A stretch of 64,000 bases of DNA from Rhynchonema sp. JSB1_4 (taxonomy: Eukaryota > Nematoda > Chromadorea > Monhysterida > Xyalidae). Below are positions 33,673 through 48,400 of the stretch, in pieces. Within the stretch, counting starts at the first letter, position 1; every line of letters starts with the position of its first letter. The notes beneath the pieces are model-generated. The model was not told where the DNA came from. It was given only the letters and a program-made list of their open reading frames with translations, and searched no databases. Position numbers and translations under genes: made by a program. The stretch spans positions 1-64,000 of the forward strand of contig JASAMV010000158.1 of NCBI GenBank assembly GCA_030248065.1, read 5' to 3'.

Positions 33673-36600
33673 TTAGCCATTCAAGAGAGCCTTGGTGACA
33701 GCCCTCAACTCCAACGGATACTTGCTAGCGACCAGTGCATAGACGTCATCATCCAACAGACACAGTTTTGTCAGTGCCTTGTACGGACCATTGTTGTCAA
33801 GATTCGATGTTGTCTCTCCGTTCTGATGTTGACTGTTGTAGTCGTTGTCAGCCAGCAGGGTGGTGCGCACGCGGCAGTTCGCACACAACTGGGGTGGCGC
33901 AAGCTGAATTTGGGAAAGAACGATAAAGTTGGATCGGTCACGTGACTTTCTTTGCATTTGATGGATGTGATTTGATCTAACAGCTCAACCAACGTAAAAA
34001 TGTTTGCGAGGTCTGGTAACAACTATGGCTTCTATCGAAATCAGAATTACAAGTCACACGGAATATCCATTGAACAACGTCACTTAACTAAAGTTTGCTA
34101 CCAACCGCAGTGGGCCGGTTGGTGCACGAGGACACCATCATAGTCAGCCCCAAACTCCCTCCAAACCAACCACAGTTCCATTATTCAGCATTTCGCCTGA
34201 TTCAGGCGTAGCTAATGTCCGTGGTGTGGTCACGTGACTTCCGCCACTCTTCACCTCCTCATTGTCACTGTCCGCCTCCGCCTCAGCCTGCGCCTGTTGT
34301 CGGATTTGATCGAATTTCCCTCCGGGCTTCAACAGCTCCCGGAAATCAACTGGTCGTCGTTCAGGGCTGTCGTCATCTTCAGTGGTGCTGTCGTTCATTG
34401 CTTGCGCGTAGCCAACCTGTGAAACATCGACTGGTTTGTGCGAAAGAAGAAAACGGAAGAGAAAGGACTTATTTTCTTGTTCGGAAAGCCCAAATTCTCG
34501 GCATTAACTGTCAAGCTGATTCAAGGCTGTGCCTGCTTTTCGAGAAATAAATTTAGGCACTTTCGGTCTCATCAGTTTAAATCAATCCATTCAAGCAATT
34601 GATGTAATTCTGCATAGTGCCGCTGTTCTGCATGCAACCTTTCCACTGCACATTCAACAACCGGAAAACTAAAGCAAAATTACCATGTAGAATTCTGAAT
34701 CTATCGTTGGCTGAGAGTTTCGAGAATCTCTGTATGGTTCTTTGTGATTTAGGACCAGAAAACTTTTCTTAAATTGAACCGTTACAATCAATACATACCT
34801 GAAAACTGGCGTGCACGCTCCTTCCAATGGGGAGGTCGAGTCCCTCTTTCTTCAGCAACAGATTGCCGGCGCTGGAACGTTTTTCGAGATTGGCCTTCGG
34901 CGGTGAGGGTGGAATTTCGGGGAAAACCTGCGAGAATAACCGAGATAAATTTTATGAAAGTCTAGATCCCTGAAATATCAACGCTAAACCTGTATGGCAC
35001 GATGTTTTTGTTCGACATGCGATTTGGGCCTGAGCGATCGCAACTGTTTGTCGGCCTCACCAAGGGCATATAGGGCCATGATATCGACAATCTAAAAACA
35101 GTGTAGTCTGATGTTTCATGTGAACGAATGGACTTGATTTTCAACAAAAAATAACATTCGCCGGCATCAGGCGATCTGATTGGATTTACAAGCGACTTTT
35201 ACAAACCCGATCAAGCGATCTCAAAGTAGGATATGTATGTATAGGTATAGATGATAAACAACTTTTACGTTGATCGAAATATTAGTCGCATGATATACCT
35301 AGGCACAAAGTCCTGAGACGATCACCAAGTTTGACACCGACGTTGGGCAATTTCTATGCCCTACATCCAACCTGCAGTCTCATGTTAGCTCTGTCGGACG
35401 TGGGTATGGCCCTGATTCGCACAATGTCCCATGCGCGCACCTCTCTGTGACCAGGCAGAGGCGGTATAGTGAGAATGAATGCTTGACCGTAGGCCTCACC
35501 CAGCGGGGTCACAACTTGCAAGGGATGCTCACCATCACCGATGTGGCAATGTGTCACCAGACCTGAAACAGGGATAGGCTCTACATTATTACATCATGGG
35601 TCATCATAGGCCGACTTTCGGATGTTGCAGACTGAAGCGGCAGAGTTTGTCAGTTTTGTCCGACTCGTATGTTTTGTGATTAAATTTGAGCACTTTGGTA
35701 CCCTTTCGGCCAGCGGAAAACTTGCTCGTTATTATGTGGGAACAACTTCTGCGCTGGTCTGAAATTGTGCGCAAACTGAATCTCAAAAGGCCGAGCCAAA
35801 CGAGTGACAAACTCCGCCTGTGTCCGATGCTGATACACACGTTTGCGTCCGGCAAAAGTTGATAAAACTCTAAATTGAATAAACCCATTATGTTTATCAG
35901 TGCCGGCCACCTAATTGCATAGGATAACAAAGATGAGAGCAAACAGGCGGTCGGTTCGATAATGTACCAGCTCTACAACAAAAAACATAACAGCAACATT
36001 ACCATAAGTCGTCTGCAAATTTCTGGCCAGACAAACCAACGACGGCACTTGACTGCCTTTCTCCAGCAGAAACACAACCTCGTCACCAATCTGCAAAATG
36101 GATGAATATGGTCAATTTACGAAACTATTTGTCAGGAACGGTGACTTTTTTAGATGGATTTCGGCGAAGAGAGTCATTCAAGATGTCACGTGTTTTAAAA
36201 TAAGGCGCATAAACGTGGACATCATTTGCTTTGGTTCGTCTGGAATTGAAAGCCGTACATATCTGGCCATCTGTGGTGGCACGCAGTACCGGGTGCAATT
36301 TCAGGTAGGCTGAGACTGTTTATGAGTTTGCACGCAGTGATGTTGTACATCCAGCAATAAGATCTGCTGGTGGGACATTTTGGAGGCAAATTTGCCAGAG
36401 TTATTTGTACTGACGAACTCTCGTGTCACCTGGGCTTGGTTGCAAAAGCAGGGCGAAACATTCTTGCCAAACATTACTGCACTCAGTACCGCGACTTTTT
36501 GCCTGTGCACCCTGCACTCGAGGTTGCTTTCGCACGCGAAAGATACTGTCGTTTTTGATGAGGTTGCCATAACAAACGCTACATCTGTGGAATGCTAGAA

Positions 36601-36755
36601 ATTCTCAATCAACCAACCTTATATTTGTAGGACAAATGTTGCAAATGAGTCGACTCAGATCTGGGACCGAACTTTAGTTTTCCGAATTTCTCGTGGTGCA
36701 CAACAGCGCGATCACTGTGGACCTGCACGATATGACCCTCCAACACGACTGACAT
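33673..36755 (-). CDS. Eight-exon gene of unknown function, beta-rich N-terminus and acidic/CxxC tail
   Basis: Exons (minus): 36755-36618, 36090-36003, 35867-35694, 35562-35372, 35091-34990, 34927-34799, 34416-34171, 33903-33673. The model is in frame throughout and gives 432 residues. There is no signal peptide. Residues 1-75 (EGHIVQVHSDRAVVHHEKFG, KIGDEVVFLLEKG, LARNL) read like a small beta-barrel of the cold-shock/OB or Tudor type: a GxI start, an FGxLxF strand and GDxVxF. Residues about 135-197 (HPLQVVTPLGEAYGQAF, WDIVRIRAI) could be another OB-like part. The tail has an acidic patch (EAEADSDNEEV) and CANC. A nucleic-acid-binding role is possible but is inference. Donors of exons 1 and 7 are GTTGGT, and that of exon 4 is GTTGGA. 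Exon 3 boundaries are the least certain (donor GTGCTC). Confidence 0.72.
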
Positions 36756-39700
36756 TTTGGGTTGATGTTTGATTAACAATTTGAGGCATGTAATCTGAAA
36801 TATGAAAAAAATGAAATGAATGCGCTGCTCACAGATAACTTACAGACAAACTTCGAAAATTGAATATCAACCAAAGCGGTCCTGTGCGGACCATGTTCTG
36901 CACAGCGAAAACAACAACAACAACGGTGGTGGTAACAACATGTTGCTACATACAGACCCTTTATGAAATGTGTCACACAGGAATTCTTTTGTTGATTTTC
37001 AATTGTCAACGTCTTGTGTGACTCTGACTGAAAATTTTCCGAAGTATCGTTCAGAACATTACCTAGGTAGTGCCTTGCGCACGCAGGTAATACCGTGCCC
37101 CTCTGGGCATTTGAATTTCAAACGGCACCGTCACAGAAAACAACAACAAAAGTGGGGTTTGTTTTGAGCCAAATCTCACTTCTTTGATTGCCAAGACAAT
37201 TTTCTCCGCTAATTTATTCGCCGCAATTCAAAACGAGTGTGAAGTTTTATCTCTGCGGCACACACGGACACGTGCAAAAACAGATGCTTTTATTTTATTG
37301 CCTATTTTCGAGTGCTGTTGAAGAACGTTTAACGAAAAGTGTTTTCGAAAGAATCAGCGGGACACCAGTTCGCACTTTTGGTGTCAACAAAAATTTTGAG
37401 TTGAAGCCCAATTTCGAGCCAAAAGCAGCGACCATTGCATATTAGGATCGTTTTTTCTCCTAAAATTGCCGGCTGCCAGGCACAGGAAGCAATTATATTT
37501 GGTGCCACAATGGAGAGTCCGGGTCTGTGGACCGAGAATAATACACAAAAAGAGTGTGGTAGAATATTTGTCTGAACGGAACCATCTTAAAAAGCCACAG
37601 AATGCTGGCATAGATATTACATAGATTTAGGCAACATTACTCCATCCCATGTGTTTTAGTTGCTTTACAAAATCCGACCCTAAAATTCAAAGAAATGTTC
37701 GGTTGTCGAAAACTAAAAATGAAGTTTATTTTTTCGTACTTTTTCTATGTACGTGTAACTCTGATATCATCCAGATAGCACACAGGAAATTATATCATTG
37801 GCAAGCTGGTGCACGTAATATTTGTAAAACAAGCACGCGCGGCCATGCATGACCCTTGTACAGTGTCACGCCCGTAGAATACTTATGCACATCAATTACC
37901 GAACCAAACGCACGGACGATATCAAACTTGGTGATCGGTCTGCGGCCCGGCCCGGTCTTGTCTTAGTCACGTGACTTCGAGAGCTCTATTACTGCTACAG
38001 TCTGAAAGGGTGCAACTTTTACGCTGGTCGTATACATACAAACGTTCTTTGCCAAGATCAAGATGACAAGACACAACAGACCAACAGTTTTTCCGAGTCG
38101 ATGGTCAAATCTTGAGGCTGCAGTAACTCTCGAACTATCGTCAATGTAAGTCACGTGACCGTGGCAAGACCGGACCGGAGTTTGATATCGCTGATATTGG
38201 AATCGGAATATCAGCGTGAGATAACTTTTCTGACCAGGGCGGGCGATAAAGGAAGGTATGGAACTCAACTCCGGGGTTGCTCCACACAAGCTTTGATTAT
38301 GACGAAGCTTCACGGCTGAAATGAGCAAATTTATGAATAATATTGTATGTAGGACCGGTGCGCCAAAGTGAATTATGTTCACAAAGATGGTAAACGGGCT
38401 TCTGATTGACTGGTAAACAGCTGGCCAGTTTTCTTAATGTCAATTTTGACAAATGAGAATGGCAAAATATGGACCCCGAAATACTACCTACGGATAATTG
38501 CTTTAGGGTTTGTGCTCTAAGCTAACGCATTTCACAATTTTCAACAAATACGCCGTCCGACTCGGCAATAAAATTCTTCACCACATCTGAACAAGTCGTC
38601 GGTAGTCTTCTCCAGTGAGTGCGGGGAACTTGCACAGACAAACCTGATTGTTTTGTGTCAAGTGGTTTATACTGAGAAAACATGTAATAAAAAGTCCTAG
38701 AGTGGGTTAGGGACTGGGTCACTTCACCAAGCCGCAAGAATCAAACAGGAGGGAGGCCGGACAAGTCGAAAAACACGGGATGCAAATGTATATACTTTAT
38801 GGGTTCAATGCTTCTCAAAGTTGCACTTTTCATGTAGCGGTGCTCAACGTTTTGCATTATAGTCTGAGATTCATTCTACATTCTTTCTCTCCTGCTTTTT
38901 ATACTTTTCGAGGGCGTGACTGGCTGAACGGGCGGTAGAAACGTGACAAATTGCGACAGATTACCTACATATACAAAACGCAATATTTTTGCTGCTCGCC
39001 CCACCGGACGAACGTGGGAATTTAGAAGTTTACAAATATGTATTTAGACTTGCACAGCTGACTGTGAGAGAACGAACAAATGTGGAATGAAGAAAATTGA
39101 TATTCATCATTGTCACAATTGTGCGTTCTCCTGACATGACAAGGAAAGTTTGGGTCTGGCGGTTGAACGCTGATTTGAAATGCATAAGAAACAGAATACT
39201 TAAGCCGTGTACGTGACAGGTTTTCATTCTGTCGTAGTTTTGCTAACCCGCAGAAATAAAAAGGACATAAATTAGCCAAGGCTTGTACGGTTCATACGAT
39301 ATACGAATTTCTGGGCTATAAGTAGCCGCATTGTTTATTTGAAAACAGTTGCATTCCAAAAACCAGAACAAAATAAACCTGCTACTGTAGTATACATGGT
39401 TACGGACTTGCGCTGGAACCAAGCTTACTTCAAATTAGAGTCACACGGCTCCCTAATTTGAAATCCACAATATTGCACAAACGTGGAGTGAACCTCAGAG
39501 GCATAATTCACGTGACAGCAGCTTGTGGGCGAACAAACAACCAACAAAAGTTAGCAAAATTGTGTTTCAACCAAAAACTCTTGTTTGTGTTTCGCAGCCA
39601 GAGAGAGAGAGCCACGCTTGGAACGCCAGAAACAAACGAGTTGCTAATTGCACCCAAAGTGTTCAGATTCTGGTTCTTGACATGGGTTCTGGTTCCTTTC

Positions 39701-42700
39701 AGTTGCCAAGTAAACAAGAACTTGCATGGCTTGTCATCATTTCACAAACCATGATGGTGGCTACGCGTTCAGCTCCAATAGACCCAGATGGTCTGGCGCA
39801 TGTGCCTAGGCTTGCTAGCCGGCTTCGCACGTTGGCTTTTTGGTGCCAATGTAGACCAGAAATTTGGTTAATGGTCGAATGTGCATAAGGTGCAAAAATG
39901 TTTTGAACGTTCGTGCGGCAGTCACAAGCGCACAGTTCATTTTTATAATTCATTTCACGGAAAAATCTAATTTGAGCAACACAAAATATAATGAAAAGGA
40001 AGATTTTGTTACAGAAAAGTTACAGCTATAGGTAAGCATACAGTACAGTAGCAAACATTCATGTACCAACCAGGTCACTTTTACCCAGAATGCGAACCAT
40101 GTCATTGTACCTATTGGAGTTTACTGCTTTGCTCACTGACTCATCAAAACATCAACAGCAGACTTTTTCTGGCACCAGAAAAACATTGGAGCAAATGAAA
40201 CGGGAGATAGTCGTGGTACATATATACCAGACATACAGTATATAATGTATATGTCCTAACGAATGGACAAAGTACTGTATCAGGAAAGCTGTCGTAAATT
40301 ATATGTGAACAAGCATCAACAATAACAATGGCCCTTTCATGGGCTCAATTTTGCGACAGCTAAAAAGTTTGGTTTCCCAAATTGCTTGTAAACTTCGCGA
40401 GACTAAAAACTGTTCCATAGGATAAAAATCGCGGTCGACTAAATAATTTACAGAAAAAAACAAGTCAAAATCGGTGTAGCAGTGACACTGGCGTGTTTTT
40501 CCCTCAACTGACTATATCAAATAATATAAAATTGCGAGCGGGCGCACTAAAATGCTTTTCACGCTGCCATTATATACGGAGATAGGGTTCCATGTGCTTT
40601 GGCTTCAATAATGGGCAAGCCATGCAAATTGCAGCGCAGGCGGTTTTTGGGTACACAAAAGACATCAAAAGTTTGTGAAAACTTACCGACACCCAAGACT
40701 CACATAGGCAGAAATGGAAGTCATGAGGCAACAGGTACATAGTGCTGTACGTAAACACATGGTTCCGCCGCATTATTACTTTCCAGATCTGGTGTCATGT
40801 TGCCCTATTTCAGTCCTTTTTGTGTTCAATAAACCTGTTGGACTGACCATTGATGGTGAGGATGGGAAAGGTTCGTACAACTCATAATTTATAACTTATG
40901 TATGGACGACAATGCAATCGTTGACAAAAGGGTTGCACAAACGATTGCCAAAAGATGACCACTACATATAGCTGGCATCCTAGTTTTTCCAGTACAATTT
41001 CAAAGTTTGTCATGTCAAACGGGGTCATCATGAGACCTTGATGAATAGATGTTGACGCCAACAATTACGCCAGTACTTGGTTCATTGACGTATAAAATAT
41101 CCTGGATATTGAGTACACGAAATCCGATTTGAAACCATTTCCAAAGCCGCAAAACAATGACGAAAAATATCGGGGTTGATGACTTTCAGACACTGGGATG
41201 CGTCACCCGTCAGCGAGAATTATGAAAACTACATATTCGGTATTCTTGAGCTGAGGTTGGTGGAATACTGAAAGAAACGTAAAAATCTGATGACAATGCC
41301 AGAATGAATGTCTTGTCTACGGTGCTAAATTCACTCTTTGGTGAGCAAAACACAAAGTCCTTATAAATTAATGCCCTGGCGACGAATAGACGTTGATCAT
41401 AACAGTTCATGATTACCTGAACACACCAGTTGGCCACTTTGGGTCCATTGTCATAATGATTTAAACTTCGCCGTACCAATTGCCGCACATGAGAAACGTT
41501 ATGGTTCTAAATCGCTGTGCAAAGCAAACTGCACAGGTCTGGTCTATGATTGATCGAAATAGATCTGGTAGCTGCGGTCGAGGCATGTTATAAATGGCTG
41601 CCGGTAGCTGCCCAGCGGCAGGCACGCCTTTTTACAATTATTGTCGAAAATCAGCGTAACTTCAATGACCCTATGTTCTGCGGTGACACGTTTTTAGCCC
41701 AATGGTATAGATTACGATAAAAGCTATACATGAGAGGCTTATAGGTATTGCCACGTCACTTCGTTTCGTGTGGCAGAACGCCGCGGTGAATGCGGAGGTA
41801 CACAGTATGTTCGGTTTATCGAGCATTCGTGGACATCTTTCCAACGGTTTTTAGCTGATCGCTCAAAAAAAACAAAGATAAAAGTTGGACTTTCGAAGAC
41901 ACATGGGTATGAGCGGAGTGAGATAACAAGTGAAAGAACTTTGCAAACAAGAGAAATTCCATACCCTCTCTCTCAACCGTTAACGGTTTGATGTTAGCCG
42001 AAATGTTCCAGGGGCCCAGAAATGATCAAATGACAAGAAACCAGGTGAACAAGCGAAACAAGCGGAACAAAGCAATGCCCGGTTTAGGCTACGAAAACAA
42101 CAAAAATTGGCACTCATACAATTCGTAATGTAAAAGCCTTCTATCCATTTCATAAGAGTGCAGTGCACAAATTGCCTGTTCAGTTCCATACGAACATTTC
42201 GCAAACCGCCAAAACGCCTTGGAACCAAACTGGTGTGGTGACTGACCATAACCAGCTGAGAGAAAACTTTGAATACAACATTAGGACATGTCATAATTAG
42301 ATGCCCTCGGGAAGCTCATGCCTTTTGCGCGGTCCGGTGTCTATTTACATACGAGCTCACATTTTGCTGTGCACCAATATTTATTCAAAATCCTGGCGGT
42401 TCCGGAGTTCTGGCCTGCTAATAGTGGTGCACAATTGACTGAACCGAAACGGGGACATTTTCCAACGCAAATACAAGGTTTTTTTGCAAATTGAGTTACG
42501 ACCTAAACTTAGTTTTGCCTGTGTCCTCTTCTGAACACAACAACAACCACTGCATGAATAATGATATCAGTGGCTGCTGCAGGCACAACGGGTGGACAAA
42601 AACTGGGTCCCCATTCTGCAGAAACGGCTCTTTTCCTCTTCTAGACACAGAGAAAAACAGAAGTTTTCTTGTCCCTTGCGTGAGACATTTTTAGAAAACT

Positions 42701-45412
42701 GATAATGTGCGACCACAATATACGAACCTTTAGGATGAAAACGAGAGGAATTTTTGCCAGTGATCAACAAGTCCAAAAAAGTACGATGTCCTGCAGGTGT
42801 TCCGAAACAAACAGCAAGGAGATCCGATCCGGACAAGGACGCTATGTGAGCCAAACAAGAACTGCTCACAGACAAGATACCCAAAAATAGATGCTACGCA
42901 ATGTTCAAATGGTAATGATGAACACTGACACCAGTGCAGCCAACGCTTTTGTTGGATTCAAATGTCGACTCCGAATGACTGCCGTTGGAGCCAGACAAAC
43001 AAATGACTTCCGTGCCAAGGAGCGCAGCAGTGGCGGATCCACCTTTCGGTCAAGGGGGAGGCCAAGTCATTTTTATATAGGTAGTGCATGTTTGATTTTA
43101 CAAAACTCACTGTTGTTGCATTTTTGTGACGTATTAATACCAGTGGAGTATGGCTTAACTTGTGGTTTAATTATCCGTTGCTCACTCTCAGTGGCTTGCA
43201 CTTTTGTGCGCGGGAGGGATGTTTTACTCGACCAATAAGGTGTGCTCGATGTCCTTTTTGGAGGTCAATTGGTCAGACGTGTTCGCACCGACGAGGCCTG
43301 GAACGTCGCCCGTCTGTGAAAACAGGCCGGAACGGACAAAACTCACTGCTGCTACATCTGTTTTCAGAAAACGTTTTTATCCAGTGCTTATTTACAATTC
43401 GGCGATTTTGAGCCAAATACCACACAAAATATGAGCATGCGCGTGTAGCGCGCAAAAGATTTGCACTTTTTGCACGCGCGACAGCCAACTTTCATGGAAA
43501 CGGGGGTATCTGACCGCCGAAGTGCGCGATTTTTGGGCCATCGAAATGCAGTAGAGCGAAACTCCTGCTATGTGGGGTCCCCTTCTTCTTTCCGAAATGT
43601 CCCTTGAGGGCTTTGACCAAAGGGGGCCTCTGTGTGATCCGCCTGTGGAGCACAGTGAATATGACTTGCTTGCAGCTAAACAAGGGAAGATCCTTGTGGT
43701 TTGGCAATAAATGGCATCACGTTCAAGAATAAGATACATCGGAGGGTTGTACAACATCAAAATAGTGGTTTATAATGCTTTGTGCCTTGGCACCAGAAAC
43801 CCAACCACGCAACCGACCATTTTCTGAGCGCGGCAACCACTCAAATATTCACGTACATTATGTACACCCACTGCCACTATTAACTTGGAAGTGTGATTAT
43901 GGTGTTGTTCTGATTGTGTCTGGTCTATTATAAACATAAATTTATGGTTTTCATAGGCAAAAGTGGATGCTTTTCGACCTCAAACCCCAAAAACCGCCAT
44001 ATCATAGGTATAGGCATTTTAGGCAAACTGGGCGGTTACGTACGAGTGCCTACGGTCCGGGTTTGGGCCGTACAACGCTTAGCATTCCGTTCATCAGATG
44101 AACGATTTGCATCCCATTCACTTTGCGACAGCATCCTGAATATGCGCTTTGTACCCCGTTAACCTCCACAAACGCACCCTTAGAGATTTAGCGGTCTGCA
44201 TCCCGCTAACCTTTGCGAAAGCATCCTCAAAGATTTAGCGCTCTGCATCCCGTCAACCATGACATTTAGCGGTCCGCATCCCGAAGCGCTTGTGTAATAT
44301 TACATCACAATCGCCTCAAATTAATCACGAATTCTTTGTTGCACAAAGTGAATCTATTCGTGTACGTGCGTTTGTTTTGAACTTCCACTTTGTGAACTTT
44401 CCCAATCATGTCTTTGACGAATGCCTGACTGAGCAACGCGGTCAGTAGCTTTCGTGTCATTTCGTGACGCATCCTGGCGGGCACGGTCCAAAAAAATAAC
44501 TAAACCGCAACCTAGGAAGATTTTTTATTTCCGAGAATTATTATCAATTCAACAATCAAAGTCTGTAAAATTAGTGTTATTGATAATATCTTCATGACGC
44601 ATAACTCATGTGTATGTACTGTATACAGTATGTGTCGAGTGGTGAGTCCCAATGAGACAAATCTCGATTACAGAGTTGCTCAGCAACACATTTACTTTTG
44701 TATGTATGAGAAATATAATCATATCGCCATCCACAGTCCTTCATTCGTGAAGTGCGTGAGCAAGGTAGATGGATTTGGCCGATTCTAAAATTAAGATTCC
44801 AACATTTTTGAATTGCACACTCATAAAATGTTTAAAACTTAAGTTGCATTCAACAGCTTAAACACATATGTAGGTACACATTAACTATTATACTGAGTGA
44901 GCGATTAAATGGAACACGTGCAGACCTAAATAAAAACCCAATTACAGCATAAATAAAAACTTGATCAAGAGTTGGCCTTTGAACTTCAGATTGATGGTCC
45001 CTAGAATTTAACGCAGAAACATTATGACCTCTACCTAGCAGGATATTGCCATTCGATCAGCAGCCGCTGTTTCGTCGGTATTCGTTTCAATTTGCAATGT
45101 CGAACGAAGCATTCTTCTCGCAGCAGGGTTTGATGCAACTTGAGGACTTTGCTGAAACGTGCTTGAACTTTAACAATGCGCAAAATGAAACAGAAAACTT
45201 TATTATTTTCTTTGCGGAACTATCAATCGAATTGCAGACTCACAAAATCCTCCTTTCTCGAGATTGAAAAAATTTCCTTTATACGTTGCGTTCGACAGCT
45301 TTGCTCGAAATCGATTTTTATGTCCCGTCGTTCAATTTGGAAGTCGCGTTCCTCACATGTGAAAAAGAAAGAAAACCGGCAGCACACAAGCTTTAATACA
45401 GTAAACCTTTAA
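36756..45412. other. Long intergenic stretch, no supported gene
   Basis: About 8.6 kb without a gene model I can defend. Scattered minus frames at 42255-42120, 41488-41210 and 41064-40570 look partly protein-like and have nearby AG/GT signals, but their phases do not join. At 44090-44290 there is a degenerate tandem repeat of about 55-60 bp with the core TTTAGCGGTCTGCATCCCG. The rest shows no structure I can name. Confidence 0.45.
45055..45190 (+). repeat. Left copy of a diverged direct repeat flanking the satellite
   Basis: CAGCAGCCGCTGTTTCGTCG, then AATGTCGAACGAAG, GGTTTGATGCA, TTTGCTGAAAC and AACTTTAACAATGC follow in order. The same words recur in the same order and orientation at 52163-52290 on the other side of the array. 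The copies are clearly related but diverged. Confidence 0.6.
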
Positions 45413-48400
45413 GTTGAGCGAGCAATTGAGACTTTGTCCGGAACGCAGCTGACAATACGTATTGAATGAACGATCGAGACTTAGTCCGGAACGCAACTGA
45501 CAATACGTACTGAATGAACGATCGAGACTTAGTCCGGAACGCAACTGACAATACGTACTGAATGAACGATCGAGACTCAGTCCGGAACGCAACTGACAAT
45601 ACGTACTGAATGAACGATCGAGACTCAGTCCGGAACGCAACTGACAATACGTACTGAATGAACGATCGAGACTTAGTCCGGAACGCAACTGACAATACGT
45701 ACTGAATGAACGATCGAGACTTAGTCCGGAACGCAACTGACAATACGTACTGAATGAACGATCGAGACTTAGTCCGGAACGCAACTGACAATACGTACTG
45801 AATGAACGATCGAGACTTAGTCCGGAACGCAGCTGACAATACGTACTGAATGAACGATCGAGACTTAGTCCGGAACGCAACTGACAATACGTACTGAATG
45901 AACGATCGAGACTTAGTCCGGAACGCAACTGACAATACGTACTGAATGAACGATCGAGACTTAGTCCGGAACGCAACTGACAATACGTACTGAATGAACG
46001 ATCGAGACTTAGTCCGGAACGCAACTGACAATACGTACTGAATGAACGATCGAGACTTAGTCCGGAACGCAACTGACAATACGTACTGAATGAACGATCG
46101 AGACTTAGTCCGGAACGCAACTGACAATACGTACTGAATGAACGATCGAGACTTAGTCCGGAACGCAACTGACAATACGTACTGAATGAACGATCGAGAC
46201 TTAGTCCGGAACGCAACTGACAATACGTACTGAATGAACGATCGAGACTTAGTCCGGAACGCAACTGATAATACGTACTGAATGAACGATCGAGACTTAG
46301 TCCGGAACGCAACTGACAATACGTACTGAATGAACGATCGAGACTTAGTCCGGAACGCAACTGACAATACGTACTGAATGAACGATCGAGACTTAGTCCG
46401 GAACGCAACTGACAATACGTACTGAATGAACGATCGAGACTTAGTTCGGAACGCAACTGACAATACGTACTGAATGAACGATCGAGACTTAGTCCGGAAC
46501 GCAACTGACAATACGTACTGAATGAACGATCGAGACTTAGTCCGGAACGCAACTGACAATACGTACTGAATGAACGATCGAGACTTAGTCCGGAACGCAA
46601 CTGACAATACGTACTGAATGAACGATCGAGACTTAGTCCGGAACGCAACTGACAATACGTACTGAATGAACGATCGAGACTTACATAGTCCGGAACGCAA
46701 CTGACAATACGTACTGAATGAACGATCGAGACTTAGTCCGGAACGCAACTGACAATACGTACTGAATGAACGATCGAGACTTAGTCCGGAACGCAACTGA
46801 CAATACGTACTGAATGAACGATCGAGACTTAGTCCGGAACGCAACTGACAATACGTACTGAATGAACGATCGAGACTTAGTCCGGAACGCAACAGACAAT
46901 ACGTACTGAATGAACGATCGAGACTTAGTCCGAAACGCAACTGACAATACGTATGAATCAACGATCGAGACTTAGTCCGGAACGCAACTGACAATACGTA
47001 CTGAATGAACGATCGAGACTTAGTCCGGAACGCAACTGACAATACGTACTGAATGAACGATCGAGACTTAGTCCGGAACGCAGCTGACAATACGTACTGA
47101 ATGAACGATCGAGACTTAGTCCGGAACGCAACTGACAATACGTACTGAATGAACGATCGAGACTTAGTCCGGAACGCAACTGACAATACGTACTGAATGA
47201 ACGATCGAGACTTAGTCCGGAACGCAACTGACAATACGTACTGAATGAACGATCGAGACTTAGTCCGGAACGCAACTGACAATACGTACTGAATGAACGA
47301 TCGAGACTTAGTCCGGAACGCAACTGACAATACGTACTGAATGAACGATCGAGACTTAGTCCGGAACGCAACTGACAATACGTACTGAATGAACGATCGA
47401 GACTTAGTCCGGAACGCAACTGACAATACGTACTGAATGAACGATCGAGACTTAGTCCGGAACGCAACTGACAATACGCACTGAATGAACGATCGAGACT
47501 TAGTCCGGAACGCAACTGACAATACGTACTGAATGAACGATCGAGACTTAGTCCGGAACGCAACTGACAATACGTACTGAATGAACGATCGAGACTTAGT
47601 CCGGAACGCAACTGACAATACGTACTGAATGAACGATCGAGACTTAGTCCGGAACGCAACTGACAATACGTACTGAATGAACGATCGAGACTTAGTCCGG
47701 AACGCAACTGACAATACGTACTGAATGAACGATCTAGACTTAGTCCGGAACGCAACTGACAATACGTACTGAATGAACGATCGAGACTTAGTCCGGAACG
47801 CAACTGACAATACGTACTGAATGAACGATCGAGACTTAGTCCGGAACGCAACTGACAATACGTATTGAATGAACGATCGAGACTTAGTCCGGAACGCAAC
47901 TGACAATACGTACTGAATGAACGATCGAGACTTAGTCCGGAACGCAACTGACAATACGTACTGAATGAACGATCAAGACTTAGTCCGGAACGCAACTGAC
48001 AATACGTACTGAATGAACGATCGAGACTTAGTCCGGAACGCAACTGACAATACGTACTGAATGAACGATCGAGACTTAGTCCGGAACGCAACTGACAATA
48101 CGTACTGAATGAACGATCGAGACTTAGTCCGGAACGCAACTGACAATACGTACTGAATGAACGATCGAGACTTAGTCCGGAACGCAACTGACAATACGTA
48201 CTGAATGAACGATCGAGACTTAGTCCGGAACGCAACTGACAATACGTACTGAATGAACGATCGAGACTTAGTCCGGAACGCAACTGACAATACGTACTGA
48301 ATGAACGATCGAGACTTAGTCCGGAACGCAACTGACAATACGTACTGAATGAACGATCGAGACTTAGTCCGGAACGCAACTGACAATACGTACTGAATGA

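Noticed and set aside
40570..42255. Cluster of protein-like minus-strand frames as a further gene
   Set aside because: Individual segments look coding, but exon phases do not join and no family was recognised.
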